From positions 1 to 32,335 of the forward strand of contig CALXWE010000013.1 in NCBI GenBank assembly GCA_944392295.1: DNA of 32,335 nt, written 5' to 3'. Source of the DNA: an uncultured Alphaproteobacteria bacterium (GTDB lineage Bacteria; Pseudomonadota; Alphaproteobacteria; RF32; CAG-239). Shown here one piece after another: positions 1 to 7,491 of the stretch (position 1 is the stretch's first letter; every line of letters starts with the position of its first letter). A program made the position numbers and the translations under genes. Under the pieces are notes generated by a model. That model was not told the origin of the DNA and made no database searches. It worked only from the letters and a program-made list of their open reading frames with translations.

Positions 1-73
1 TTTAGGGGATGCCAGTGTTAAAGGCTTATAGCCGCATATGAAGAACCCCGCGTTTTACGCGGGGGTTTCTTTT
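1..73. repeat. Left copy of 73-bp terminal inverted repeat
   Basis: Bases 1-73 are a perfect reverse complement of 32259-32331. The identity stops at position 74, where the left copy continues its T-run and the right copy does not. The repeat contains a terminator hairpin at its inner end. Reading in from the edge, positions 2-31 could encode the last nine codons of a gene lying outside the window (L G D A S V K G L, stop TAG at 29-31). I do not recognise that tail. The simplest readings are two copies of the same gene end in opposite orientation, or a contig broken at a repeat. Confidence 0.9.
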
Positions 74-76
74 TTT
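45..76 (+). terminator. Rho-independent terminator inside left repeat
   Basis: A GC-rich hairpin has arms CCCCGCGT and ACGCGGGG around a three-base T loop. It is followed by TTTCTTTTTT. It would end plus-strand transcription entering from outside the window, just before the convergent flavoprotein gene that ends at 82. Confidence 0.85.
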
Positions 77-81
77 AGCCG

Positions 82-1470
82 TTATTCACCGATTTTGATT
101 TTTTCAATCAGTTCTTTTACTGTAGGTATACCGTCACGATATAAAGGATCGGTTGCAAAACGATATACTTGATGTCCGGCAAAAAGCAAGTGATCTTTAA
201 TGCTTCCGCCATGTCCGACTTCGTACAACGTTTTATGGATACAATACGTACGAGGATCAGGAAGCTTTCCGGTTGTACCGTTGGCTCTTGACCATGTCGA
301 GAACTGACATTGCGACAAACAACCGACGCATTCGGCTCTGTCTTGTTTCATTTTCTTCCAATCATCAGGTGTCATAAAGACAACGGTATCATCAGGAGTT
401 TCTTGAATAACACTTAACCCTGCATCAATCTGATTTTGAGCTTTTTGCATATCATCAGGCTTAATGTAAACCTTACGGTGTTCATTAACCTTAAGCTCGT
501 GTGAATATTCGGCATCCGGCTCATTCTTGAAGGAAACTTCACCGTTCTTGCGTTCAATCAACTTTTCCAAAAACGAGTTTTTAATTGCCGAAGAGAAAAA
601 ACCTGTAGGACTGAATTTTTGTAAAATCACATCACCTTTTTTCAAATGCAACATTAAATTCTTCCAAGCATCACTAATTGGGCTTTCTTTAGTAATCATC
701 GGTCTTGTACCAAACTGGAAAGCAACGTCGCCAAGTTCCGGATTATCAATATAATCTTCCCAGTCGCTTAACTTCCAAACACCGCCGGCAATAATAATCG
801 GAGTTTTTTCCAAGCCCAAAGAATTTAAAGTTTTTCGTAGCTCTACCAAACGATTATACGGAGGTTCTGGAGCATCCGGATTTTCAGCATTGGATAAACC
901 ATTATGACCACCGGCCAACCAAGGGTCTTCATACACGACGCCTCCTAAAAATTCCGAACACTTAGAATAGGCTCTTTTCCACAAAACCATAAAAGCGCGA
1001 GCCGAAGATATAATCGGATAATAGTACACTTTAAATTTAGAAGCCAACTCGCCTAAATGATAAGGTAAACCTGCCCCGCAAGTTACTCCATGAATACATC
1101 CTTTACTTCCCTCTAAAATAGCCTCTATCATTCTTTCAGAATCTGCCATTTCCCAAAGCATATTCATATGGATTCGTCCGTTACCCGAAGAAATCTCATA
1201 AGCAAGCTTAGCTTGATCAATACCGCCTTGAATAGCGTATTGTACCATTTCTTCATGACGTTCGGCACGAATTTTTTTTGAGAAACGTTCCAAAATAACA
1301 TTCCCGTTATTATCCAGAGCATCCGGGCTGACACCAGAAAAAGTTCCCACACAATTTTCGTGAGCCCAAGCGCCGGAGCTGTAAGCATTACTGGCATTAA
1401 TACCTTTACCTCCCTCTACCAGAGGCAATACTTCTTTTCCAGATAAAATAATAGAATTAAGCTTTTTCAA
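82..1470 (-). CDS. Nitronate monooxygenase / 2-nitropropane dioxygenase family flavoprotein
   Basis: This is a 462-residue protein resembling the NMO/NPD family of FMN-dependent TIM-barrel oxidoreductases. Visible marks are an internal GVTCGAGLP segment, a GGHNG glycine motif near residue 190, an IIAGGVW phosphate-binding-type strand near 225, and FQFGTRPM near 250. The protein is longer than many family members. Its C-terminal part carries C381-x2-C384-x3-C388 and C410, which could bind metal or an iron-sulfur cluster; that is inference. The start is TTG at 1470, chosen because AAAGGA sits about 8 nt upstream and no better in-frame start follows. No signal peptide is seen, so it is probably cytoplasmic. 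It lies downstream of the kinase triad on the same strand but is separated by a terminator-like hairpin. The true substrate cannot be told from sequence. Confidence 0.8.
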   Translation of the reverse strand: MKKLNSIILSGKEVLPLVEGGKGINASNAYSSGAWAHENCVGTFSGVSPDALDNNGNVILERFSKKIRAERHEEMVQYAIQGGIDQAKLAYEISSGNGRIHMNMLWEMADSERMIEAILEGSKGCIHGVTCGAGLPYHLGELASKFKVYYYPIISSARAFMVLWKRAYSKCSEFLGGVVYEDPWLAGGHNGLSNAENPDAPEPPYNRLVELRKTLNSLGLEKTPIIIAGGVWKLSDWEDYIDNPELGDVAFQFGTRPMITKESPISDAWKNLMLHLKKGDVILQKFSPTGFFSSAIKNSFLEKLIERKNGEVSFKNEPDAEYSHELKVNEHRKVYIKPDDMQKAQNQIDAGLSVIQETPDDTVVFMTPDDWKKMKQDRAECVGCLSQCQFSTWSRANGTTGKLPDPRTYCIHKTLYEVGHGGSIKDHLLFAGHQVYRFATDPLYRDGIPTVKELIEKIKIGE

Positions 1471-1492
1471 TTTTTTAATCCTTTTATAAAGT

Positions 1493-1533
1493 GTGTAAAA
1501 TAAATCATCCGTATTTATTTACACTTTTTTTTT
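1493..1533 (+). terminator. AT-rich hairpin followed by T-run
   Basis: The arms GTGTAAAATAAAT and ATTTATTTACAC pair with one bulge and are followed by nine T on the plus strand. The stem is weak and no plus-strand gene lies upstream, so it may instead be an operator or mRNA leader structure of the TTG-started flavoprotein gene on the minus strand. Confidence 0.3.
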
Positions 1534-1555
1534 AAAAATAAAAGTAGGCACTATA

Positions 1556-1594
1556 AAAACCTATAGTTTCCTTAAAGAAACTATTTAAGGTTTT
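1556..1594 (-). terminator. Probable terminator of the vWA/PP2C/kinase operon
   Basis: On the minus strand a hairpin with inner arms ATAGTTTC/GAAACTAT and an outer AAACC/GGTTT pairing is followed by a T-rich tail. It lies about 35 nt past the kinase stop. It probably separates the triad from the flavoprotein gene. Confidence 0.5.
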
Positions 1595-1628
1595 CAACGG
1601 TTTCAAAAGATAAAAAATGTTAAAAAAA

Positions 1629-3086
1629 TTATTTTGCCAGCATAAAATCAATTAAAGAAATATCATTTAAAAGGAAAAAAGAAGCTCCCATGGTGATAAT
1701 TGCATAAAATTTAAGCATATTGAGCAAATCTTCATTTTGTAAAAAGGTTACGTGTTTTTTACCGTAATCTGCAGCCATAAACAAACCTTTTATAATCAAT
1801 ACCATAAACAGAATTTGAGCACCATAACCCCCTGCCGTAATAATACTTTGAAGAGGGCGCAATATAAAAGACAAAACTGCAAAAAATAACAAATAGGCAG
1901 CAATACCGACTATAGCGATTTTATTAATGCGCACTTGCTTTTGTTCTTGTTCCCTTTTCAAACGGTCATTAGTTTCTTGAGACAGTTCTGATAATTCCAT
2001 ACCTCTGATTTTAACAGGCATGGCTTTTTCTTCCTTAACGGCAGCTATATTTTGTTTAAATTTTTCCTCTATGGCGCATAAACCGCATCCTTTTGAAGTA
2101 AAGTAAACATGGTCAGGATTTTTTTTACACGATTTTAAGTTTTTAAACAAATATTCCAAATGCTCCTGCCACTGTTTAGCCGTCGGACGTTTTTGCCCTT
2201 TCAAGAAAGCTCTATCGAACATTTCCAAAGTTTTTTTATCAAAATATTCATGCATACTGTATGGATGAGGAGCTTGATAAGAATCCGGCCACAATCCATA
2301 TGCATAATGATATTTTTCTATACGAGCTTGAATGGTAAGCATTTCATCGGTATTTTTTCTGGGAGTACCCGAAAAAGGATGAATACCGTTATTAAGTAAT
2401 TTAAATATTATAACAGCCAGAGCAAACTTATCCTGTTCTTCGCCCATCTCCTCACAGCTTTGTTCCATGCCTTCGGGATATATATATTCTTCGCTGACAA
2501 ACTCCGAAGGATAACGTCCGTTTTCGCCTTTAATTGAAAATCCGTCACAATCAAACATGGCGACCAGCATATTTTCCTTATAGACAGAAACATTAGCCGG
2601 TTTCAAATCAACTATATAATGTCCGCACCTATGAAGAGCCGCTACCATTGAAGCCACATTATAAGCCGCGTACAAACGGTTAGCATAACTTTCTGAAAGT
2701 CCGAGTTTACGTCTTACGGCTTTTTGCATTAAGTGGTCTAAAGATACTGCCTCATCGGTATTAATAAGCGGCATTAAATAGCCGACGCAAAATCCTTCAT
2801 CATCTTCCAAAACAGCTTCCGGCCAAGCAATTTGCACATAAGTTTTATCGTCATATACAATGGGCGGAATATTAGGGCGATTATGCAGCATAGCCTCAAG
2901 TTTTTGCCTATTGGTATAACTTTTGTTACGGTCGTGAAAAATTTTAGCCACCAAATTAGGATGCGAAATATCTTGCAAAATTTTACCAGCGGCTCCGCCT
3001 TTATTTAACACATTGCCGAGTTTTTCCTTTTCAAAATGACCGTCGGCATAAATAGCGTTATAATATAAAAATCCGTTTTCATTCAT
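1629..3086 (-). CDS. Protein kinase-like protein of a TerY-P triad, membrane-anchored
   Basis: The 485-residue protein has an N-terminal Ser/Thr-kinase fold and a C-terminal membrane part. A glycine-rich stretch (GGAAGK, about 30-35), a VAK lysine (K48), a catalytic loop IVDLKPAN (D160, K162, N165) and a DFG-equivalent DCDGF (about 179-183) are all present, so it looks catalytically competent. After the kinase domain a CGLC pair near residue 335 resembles a reduced zinc knuckle. It is followed by a charged linker and about three hydrophobic segments (roughly 395-415, 425-445 and 455-478). The start ATG at 3086 overlaps the PP2C stop as ATGA, implying translational coupling; a GTG at 3101 is the alternative. 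vWA, PP2C and kinase genes in this order match the TerY-P triad described in tellurite-resistance-linked stress systems. The target is unknown. Confidence 0.8.
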   Translation of the reverse strand: MNENGFLYYNAIYADGHFEKEKLGNVLNKGGAAGKILQDISHPNLVAKIFHDRNKSYTNRQKLEAMLHNRPNIPPIVYDDKTYVQIAWPEAVLEDDEGFCVGYLMPLINTDEAVSLDHLMQKAVRRKLGLSESYANRLYAAYNVASMVAALHRCGHYIVDLKPANVSVYKENMLVAMFDCDGFSIKGENGRYPSEFVSEEYIYPEGMEQSCEEMGEEQDKFALAVIIFKLLNNGIHPFSGTPRKNTDEMLTIQARIEKYHYAYGLWPDSYQAPHPYSMHEYFDKKTLEMFDRAFLKGQKRPTAKQWQEHLEYLFKNLKSCKKNPDHVYFTSKGCGLCAIEEKFKQNIAAVKEEKAMPVKIRGMELSELSQETNDRLKREQEQKQVRINKIAIVGIAAYLLFFAVLSFILRPLQSIITAGGYGAQILFMVLIIKGLFMAADYGKKHVTFLQNEDLLNMLKFYAIITMGASFFLLNDISLIDFMLAK

Positions 3087-3832
3087 TTCAATTTCGCCCA
3101 CAAAAGAGTTTTATCGTCCGGATTTATTTTACTGGCCTGAGGAGAAGCCAATGTATTATTAAGAGCCTTCATAGCCTTACCTTTTGACGTCTCGGAAAGC
3201 AAAAAGTTATTTATCGGTTCAATAAAACCGCCTTCCAAGCTTTCAAAATTCTTTTTAAAGGCAAAGCCGGTCACTCCGTCAGTCATCAGCATAATACTTT
3301 GAGCATCATTAAAATGAGTAAAGCGCAAACTGTCTTTCCAATCATCCATAGTATAAAAATAAGTTTCACAAGAGAACAGACCATTTTCCGGCTGAGAAAC
3401 AACAGTACGCAATTTTTGTTCCGATATAGCAACGGCAGCCCCATCGCCGATATGAAAAAATAAGCCTTTTCCGCCCAAACACACACAACCTACTACGGTT
3501 GCCGAAAAATCAACCAAACTGCGTTCACTTTTAGTTTTGTTAAAACGATGGTAGATTAATTTTTGTCTTGCTACTTCCAAAGCCTTAACAACATGTTTTT
3601 CAATATCGGCAAATGTACAAGACGGCAAAATATCGCATAAGGTTTCGCAAACGACTTTCGCCCCTATTTTACCATATTTAGCCGACCCAGCTCCGTCTGA
3701 AACCACGGCCACGACCCTACCGTTACGACAAGCATGAGCAAAACAATCCTGACAAGATTGTTGTTTGGTTTTGTGATACATTCCCTTAACACTGGCGGCG
3801 ATCACCCTTATTTCGGCTTTTTTATTTTTCAT
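3083..3832 (-). CDS. PP2C-family protein phosphatase of a TerY-P triad
   Basis: The 249-residue protein carries the PPM/PP2C metal-site motifs: SDGAGS (D46, G47), FHIGDG (D130, G131) and MTDGVTG (D185, G186). It lacks a signal peptide or membrane segment and should be a cytoplasmic Mn/Mg-dependent Ser/Thr phosphatase, probably opposing the adjacent kinase. ATG at 3832 is preferred and overlaps the end of the vWA gene by 11 bp; TTG at 3844 is an alternative start nearer a GAGGA. The stop overlaps the kinase start by four bases, so all three genes appear to be one translationally coupled operon. The family assignment is firm; the role as antagonist of the neighbouring kinase is inferred from context. 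Confidence 0.83.
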   Translation of the reverse strand: MKNKKAEIRVIAASVKGMYHKTKQQSCQDCFAHACRNGRVVAVVSDGAGSAKYGKIGAKVVCETLCDILPSCTFADIEKHVVKALEVARQKLIYHRFNKTKSERSLVDFSATVVGCVCLGGKGLFFHIGDGAAVAISEQKLRTVVSQPENGLFSCETYFYTMDDWKDSLRFTHFNDAQSIMLMTDGVTGFAFKKNFESLEGGFIEPINNFLLSETSKGKAMKALNNTLASPQASKINPDDKTLLWAKLK

Positions 3833-4508
3833 TCCAAGCGTCAATATCCTCTAATAAATCATTAGCGTTCGGAGCGGCTTTTGATATACATGAAACACTT
3901 CGGCTAAGCCATAAAAAGAACTCGGTAAATTTCAATCCGGTCAAACGTTTAGGCGACATCAAAGAGAATTTGGCCAATTTTTCCAAATTTGCACCCTGAG
4001 TACCCACGGCATGAATAATAACTTTTTTGTTCTGCTGAGCATAGCGGCACTTTTCAGCAGCCTGTTCCCAGCCATAATCGGTAGGTTCGCCATCGCTTAT
4101 CAAAAATATCCACGGACGTTTAAAAGTAACACCGCAGCTGTCATACAGGCATTTTTGCTCTTCAATTTTTTGCAAAGCAAGCTCCATAGCCTTACCCAAA
4201 GGAGTAAGTCCACCGGCTTCCATTGTAGGAGCCGTAAAATTCATAGCATCAACCCAATCGGAACTAACCACAGCCTCATCTTTACCGCAGGCTTTAATAA
4301 TAAGCAGCTGCACCCGAGAGCTGGCATCAATATCAGCCTTTAATTCTTGCTCAAGAGCGCTTAAACCGGCATTAAGCTGTTTAATCGGTTCACCACGCAT
4401 AGAACCGGAGCAATCCAAAACCAGAACGCAAGGCGTTCTTTCATTAGCGTTATCGGCAAATTCTACATACGGAATAATATCATCTTGTACATTTTTATTA
4501 TTTTCCAT
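3822..4508 (-). CDS. TerY-like von Willebrand factor A domain protein
   Basis: The 228-residue protein is essentially a single vWA domain with a complete MIDAS site: DCSGS (D32, S34, S36), T102 in GGLTPLG, and D139 in ISDGEPTD. The segment PCVLVLDCSGSMRGEPI is characteristic of TerY-type vWA proteins. The start ATG at 4508 has GGGG about 7 nt upstream and is preferred over an in-frame TTG at 4514. It is the first gene of the triad, with the PP2C gene overlapping its 3' end. TerY-type vWA proteins are thought to act as metal-dependent scaffolds for the partner phosphatase and kinase. No terC, terD or terZ gene is visible in this window. Confidence 0.83.
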   Translation of the reverse strand: MENNKNVQDDIIPYVEFADNANERTPCVLVLDCSGSMRGEPIKQLNAGLSALEQELKADIDASSRVQLLIIKACGKDEAVVSSDWVDAMNFTAPTMEAGGLTPLGKAMELALQKIEEQKCLYDSCGVTFKRPWIFLISDGEPTDYGWEQAAEKCRYAQQNKKVIIHAVGTQGANLEKLAKFSLMSPKRLTGLKFTEFFLWLSRSVSCISKAAPNANDLLEDIDAWNEK

Positions 4509-4526
4509 AATCAATCCCCAAAAGCA

Positions 4527-4661
4527 TTAATGTTGCGGATACGAATGCGGATATCCGCTTCCTTCAATCGGCATCGGATTTGAAACCTTACCGCAGGCAG
4601 CAACAGCCAGCACCATCACCGACAAACAAAATATAGCAAAAACTTTTGAAAAATATCTCAT
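4527..4661 (-). CDS. Small LptM/YifL-like lipoprotein
   Basis: This is a 44-residue ORF with a positively charged start, a hydrophobic stretch and a lipobox ending V-A-A-C (C23). The short mature part begins CGKVSNPMP and continues to a GYPHSYP tail. That layout fits the small lipoproteins of the LptM (YifL) type, which in proteobacteria often lie next to lysA and in alphaproteobacteria carry a similar Y-P-x-x-Y-P tail. In Escherichia coli LptM assists assembly of the LPS translocon LptDE. It is divergent from the tlpA-like gene and lies 18 nt upstream of the vWA gene, so it may share a transcript with the triad. The usual neighbours argH and lysA are absent. The family call is from composition and layout, not alignment. 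Confidence 0.7.
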   Translation of the reverse strand: MRYFSKVFAIFCLSVMVLAVAACGKVSNPMPIEGSGYPHSYPQH

Positions 4662-4755
4662 TTGTTAACCTTTTAATGTTATTTAAGACTCATTACCGTA
4701 TGATTATATCCAAAACTGTTATAAATACAAAACAAAATTGAGGATTTTAACAGGC

Positions 4756-5286
4756 ATGTTTAAGCGTATATTTGCAATAGTATTAATTTTAACTATATTT
4801 CAAATCTGTGGTTCATTTGCCAAAGATGCCGTTAACATCTATTCAAAACCACGTCAAGTTCCCATCCATAAAATCATTCACGAAAGCGGTAAGAGTTATT
4901 TATTATCCGACTTTAAAGGAAAATTTATCGTTGCCGTATTTTGGTCAAGAGATTGCGGACCGTGCATAGCCGAATTAAAGAGTTTAAATACGTTTTACAA
5001 CAAGACCAAAGACAGTACTATAAAGCTGTTAATAATATCCGATAATGAAGAATGGAAAAGCGTCATTGAACAAAAAAGATTTTTAAAACGCTATGGGGCG
5101 CCCGACCTAGAATTTTACGTTGACGAACACGGACAAGTTTCATCAGATTTAGGAATATTTACCAGTCCGCATACTGTTTTAATCAACACCAAAGGCGAAG
5201 AGATAGGTCGTATCCGAGGCAGTGCCGATTGGGGCGATGAAAAAGTTATAAAATATATAAAAAATCTGCAAGAAAAATACGGATAA
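4756..5286 (+). CDS. TlpA-like thiol:disulfide oxidoreductase
   Basis: The 176-residue protein has an N-terminal signal or anchor (hydrophobic residues 5-20, then FAKDA). A thioredoxin-fold redoxin domain follows, with a CGPC active site at C67-C70 preceded by VFWSRD, and a cis-proline-type TSPHTVL segment near 135. This is the TlpA/ResE-like layout of periplasmic reductants that serve cytochrome maturation or periplasmic thiol homeostasis. ATG at 4756 is preferred over an upstream TTG at 4738 because the signal peptide begins right after it. It is divergent from the LptM-like gene, an arrangement that resembles the tlpA/argH junction of other alphaproteobacteria. Its partner substrates are not evident. 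The cysteine-rich secreted protein encoded just downstream is a tempting but unproven client. Confidence 0.85.
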   Translation: MFKRIFAIVLILTIFQICGSFAKDAVNIYSKPRQVPIHKIIHESGKSYLLSDFKGKFIVAVFWSRDCGPCIAELKSLNTFYNKTKDSTIKLLIISDNEEWKSVIEQKRFLKRYGAPDLEFYVDEHGQVSSDLGIFTSPHTVLINTKGEEIGRIRGSADWGDEKVIKYIKNLQEKYG

Positions 5287-5313
5287 ATTACATAATACAA
5301 AGACTAAAAAATC

Positions 5314-5341
5314 TTGACGATTACGGTTTACATGCTATAAT
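5314..5341 (+). promoter_or_regulatory. Strong sigma-70-type promoter
   Basis: TTGACG (5314-5319) and TATAAT (5336-5341) are separated by 16 bp. They lie 35 nt before the start of the cysteine-rich secreted protein, giving a short leader with AAGGG before the ATG. Confidence 0.75.
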
Positions 5342-5375
5342 TTTAATATGTAGGTAATTTTAAGGGTTGATTGCC

Positions 5376-7055
5376 ATGTACAAAATATTAGCGATGATAG
5401 GTATAATTGCCTCAATTTTAGCTCCATCTTCAAGCAATGCCAAGATATGCTTTTTGCCAGGTATGCTGGCCGGAGACGGTTGCCTGGGAGATTCGTGGAC
5501 AATCGGCAACTTATGTTCTGATTACACTTACACAACGCCGTGCCCCTCAGGATATGACCAATCGACCTGTTTAAATAACGGAAAGACTTATTACAAATGC
5601 ACTTGCCGCAGTGATGCCGTAAGCAGCGAACTTGGTTCAAAATATATATGTGAAAAATCCTACGATGCCGAATGCGGATGTTCTCCGCAAGATACCGTCT
5701 GCAACCGTGACATATATCCGTATGAAGGTTGCGGTCAGTACCATGGCACAACGCCGAGCTCCGATTACTGCAAAAGCCCTAAAGACGGCAAGATATACTA
5801 TAAAAGCTGCGATTGTTCAACCTCAGCTTATCCCTATACCTGTGATGAGACAGGGCTAAAAGAGCCAAGTGGCACCGACTACTGCGAAGACGTGAGCGGC
5901 CAAACACACTATCCTTTCTGCCTATGTGAAGATAACTGGACAACATCACCCTGCAGCGAACGAGTTGACGGCTGCACCGAATTATCCGACAGTATATATA
6001 ACGGGCTTGACACATGTTATTTATGCTCTGCTGAAAAATGCCCGGAGAGTAACCAGCTTAACCTTGACTATTACTGGTGTGCTTCTGCCGTATCCGATTG
6101 CGCGGCATTAGGATATACATATACGGCAGACGGTAATTGCCCCAATGGTTCTGAGGGATTAAAATGTCCGTTTGACACCAACTACTCATTCTGCCCATCA
6201 AGGTGCAAAAACGGCACTTTTGACACATATGACGAGTGTGATATGGCAGGCTACGGATACTGCACGTTAAACCCTGACACCAACTGTTGGGAAAACGGAA
6301 CCCCGACTTGCAGTGATGGTTTGGTTGCCAGTGTTGAAGAATGCGGTGATGAGGACGGATGGTCAATTGAATGGGTAGATAACTGCGGTCGTTGCATCTG
6401 TACCGATACGTGTGTTGATAAAGTACTTCCGAGCCATGCTACCGCCATTTACTCTTCGTGTACATCATGTAACGGCACGCGTCAGATTCTATCAGATTTT
6501 AAGTGCGAATACGGTTATGAAAAAAACGGCAACAGCTGCACGGTACGAAGCTGCGAAGTAGGCGATGTTTACCTTATTGACGGCACCTGTGAAAAAGGCG
6601 CCGGCGTATCAGAAAGCCAATTTTCTTACATAAACAATGCTAAAAGCATTGTCGGGGTTGTTATCACCGCCGGTTCTACCACCAGCTGCGGCGTTCTGCC
6701 CCTTGACTATGCATATAACCCTGCACAAAGCATAATTTCACCCGTACAGTATGACGTAACCTCTTGGTATCCGTTTCAATCTGACGGTAACAATACTTAC
6801 GCTTCTAATAGCATAGTCGGAGCCGGCAAGTGGACAATGCCTACATATACGCAGCTTCAGAGTGTACACAATAACTACGACTTGTTATTGCAAGTATACG
6901 AGAACCTAGGATTTGCCGGTTCCTATTCTCTTGGCATGTGTAAAGACTTATGGCTGTCTGACGGCAGGTCTTATAACATATCAACCGGAGAATATGCATC
7001 AGGACCGGCTTGTACCAAGCCGGTGCTGAAGAGCGGCAGAACATCTATACAGTAA
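5376..7055 (+). CDS. Large cysteine-rich secreted protein with DUF1566-like C-terminus
   Basis: The 559-residue protein begins with a signal peptide that probably ends at S-N-A (residues 20-22). Residues 23 to about 410 are extremely rich in Cys, Tyr, Gly, Asp and Asn. Three related units are visible at about 56-77, 119-147 and 156-184, each ending G-x-x-(Y/H)-Y-x-x-C-x-C, and further Cys pairs follow. From about 415 the sequence changes: a hydrophobic VGVVI strand and a WTMPT motif (486-490) followed by a Q-L helix resemble the DUF1566/Lcl_C (lectin-like) domain found in surface proteins. The start ATG at 5376 has AAGGG 9 nt upstream; the in-frame TTG at 5367 has no spacing. It has its own promoter and a terminator follows. 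It is probably secreted or surface exposed, with many disulfides. The function is unknown. Confidence 0.8.
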   Translation: MYKILAMIGIIASILAPSSSNAKICFLPGMLAGDGCLGDSWTIGNLCSDYTYTTPCPSGYDQSTCLNNGKTYYKCTCRSDAVSSELGSKYICEKSYDAECGCSPQDTVCNRDIYPYEGCGQYHGTTPSSDYCKSPKDGKIYYKSCDCSTSAYPYTCDETGLKEPSGTDYCEDVSGQTHYPFCLCEDNWTTSPCSERVDGCTELSDSIYNGLDTCYLCSAEKCPESNQLNLDYYWCASAVSDCAALGYTYTADGNCPNGSEGLKCPFDTNYSFCPSRCKNGTFDTYDECDMAGYGYCTLNPDTNCWENGTPTCSDGLVASVEECGDEDGWSIEWVDNCGRCICTDTCVDKVLPSHATAIYSSCTSCNGTRQILSDFKCEYGYEKNGNSCTVRSCEVGDVYLIDGTCEKGAGVSESQFSYINNAKSIVGVVITAGSTTSCGVLPLDYAYNPAQSIISPVQYDVTSWYPFQSDGNNTYASNSIVGAGKWTMPTYTQLQSVHNNYDLLLQVYENLGFAGSYSLGMCKDLWLSDGRSYNISTGEYASGPACTKPVLKSGRTSIQ

Positions 7056-7068
7056 GTATTATCACTTC

Positions 7069-7100
7069 AAAACGGCGGAAAGGTTATTTTCCGCCGTTTT
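7069..7100 (+). terminator. Terminator after the cysteine-rich protein
   Basis: Perfect 13-bp arms AAAACGGCGGAAA and TTTCCGCCGTTTT enclose a six-base loop. The stem begins 14 nt after the stop codon and ends in a T-run. Confidence 0.85.
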
Positions 7101-7444
7101 GGTATGAATAAATATATTATACCTCGGCTGACCTACTCTCAGCTCGTTTAATAGAATTTCATTTCATATAAGCAATAAGTATAATTAACTTACAACCAGC
7201 ACTGACGACATAATAAAATTATGATTAATGGCAAAAACCGTTTACTCGCAGATTTATTTATAATAAGCCACCAAAAATGCCAATATTTTGCTTTGTACAA
7301 TCGTTAAGTCCCGATGTTGGCAATAGGCAAAACAATCATCCATGAACACAATTTATACGGTTTTAATGCCTATGTAGCACAATATTTGGGTTTCTGTTGC
7401 TTCCTTATCAAGTAAACAAATTTTACGTATCAGAGATAATAAGA
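7101..7444. other. Intergenic stretch with no recognised feature
   Basis: About 340 bp lie between two convergent terminators. Only very short ORFs without ribosome binding sites occur, the longest noted being 28 codons from 7221. I see no tRNA-like fold or repeat. It may be decayed sequence or hold an unrecognised small RNA. Confidence 0.5.
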
Positions 7445-7476
7445 AAGCCCCGAACACGGTTAAGTGTTCGGGGCTT
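7445..7476 (-). terminator. Terminator of the RND efflux operon
   Basis: Perfect arms AAGCCCCGAACAC and GTGTTCGGGGCTT enclose a six-base loop. The stem lies 15 nt beyond the RND pump stop and a T-rich tail follows on the minus strand. Confidence 0.85.
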
Positions 7477-7491
7477 AGCAAGGACTAAAGT

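Noticed and set aside
527..754. Plus-strand open frame inside the flavoprotein gene
   Set aside because: It lies wholly within a well-supported gene on the other strand and shows no ribosome binding site or protein family features.
5335..5751. 138-codon minus-strand frame over the cysteine-rich gene
   Set aside because: It is Cys/His/Arg rich as the antisense of a Cys-codon-rich gene and runs across the clear promoter of that gene.
7221..7307. 28-codon ORF in the 7101-7444 gap
   Set aside because: There is no ribosome binding site or promoter at usable spacing, and nothing recognisable in the product.
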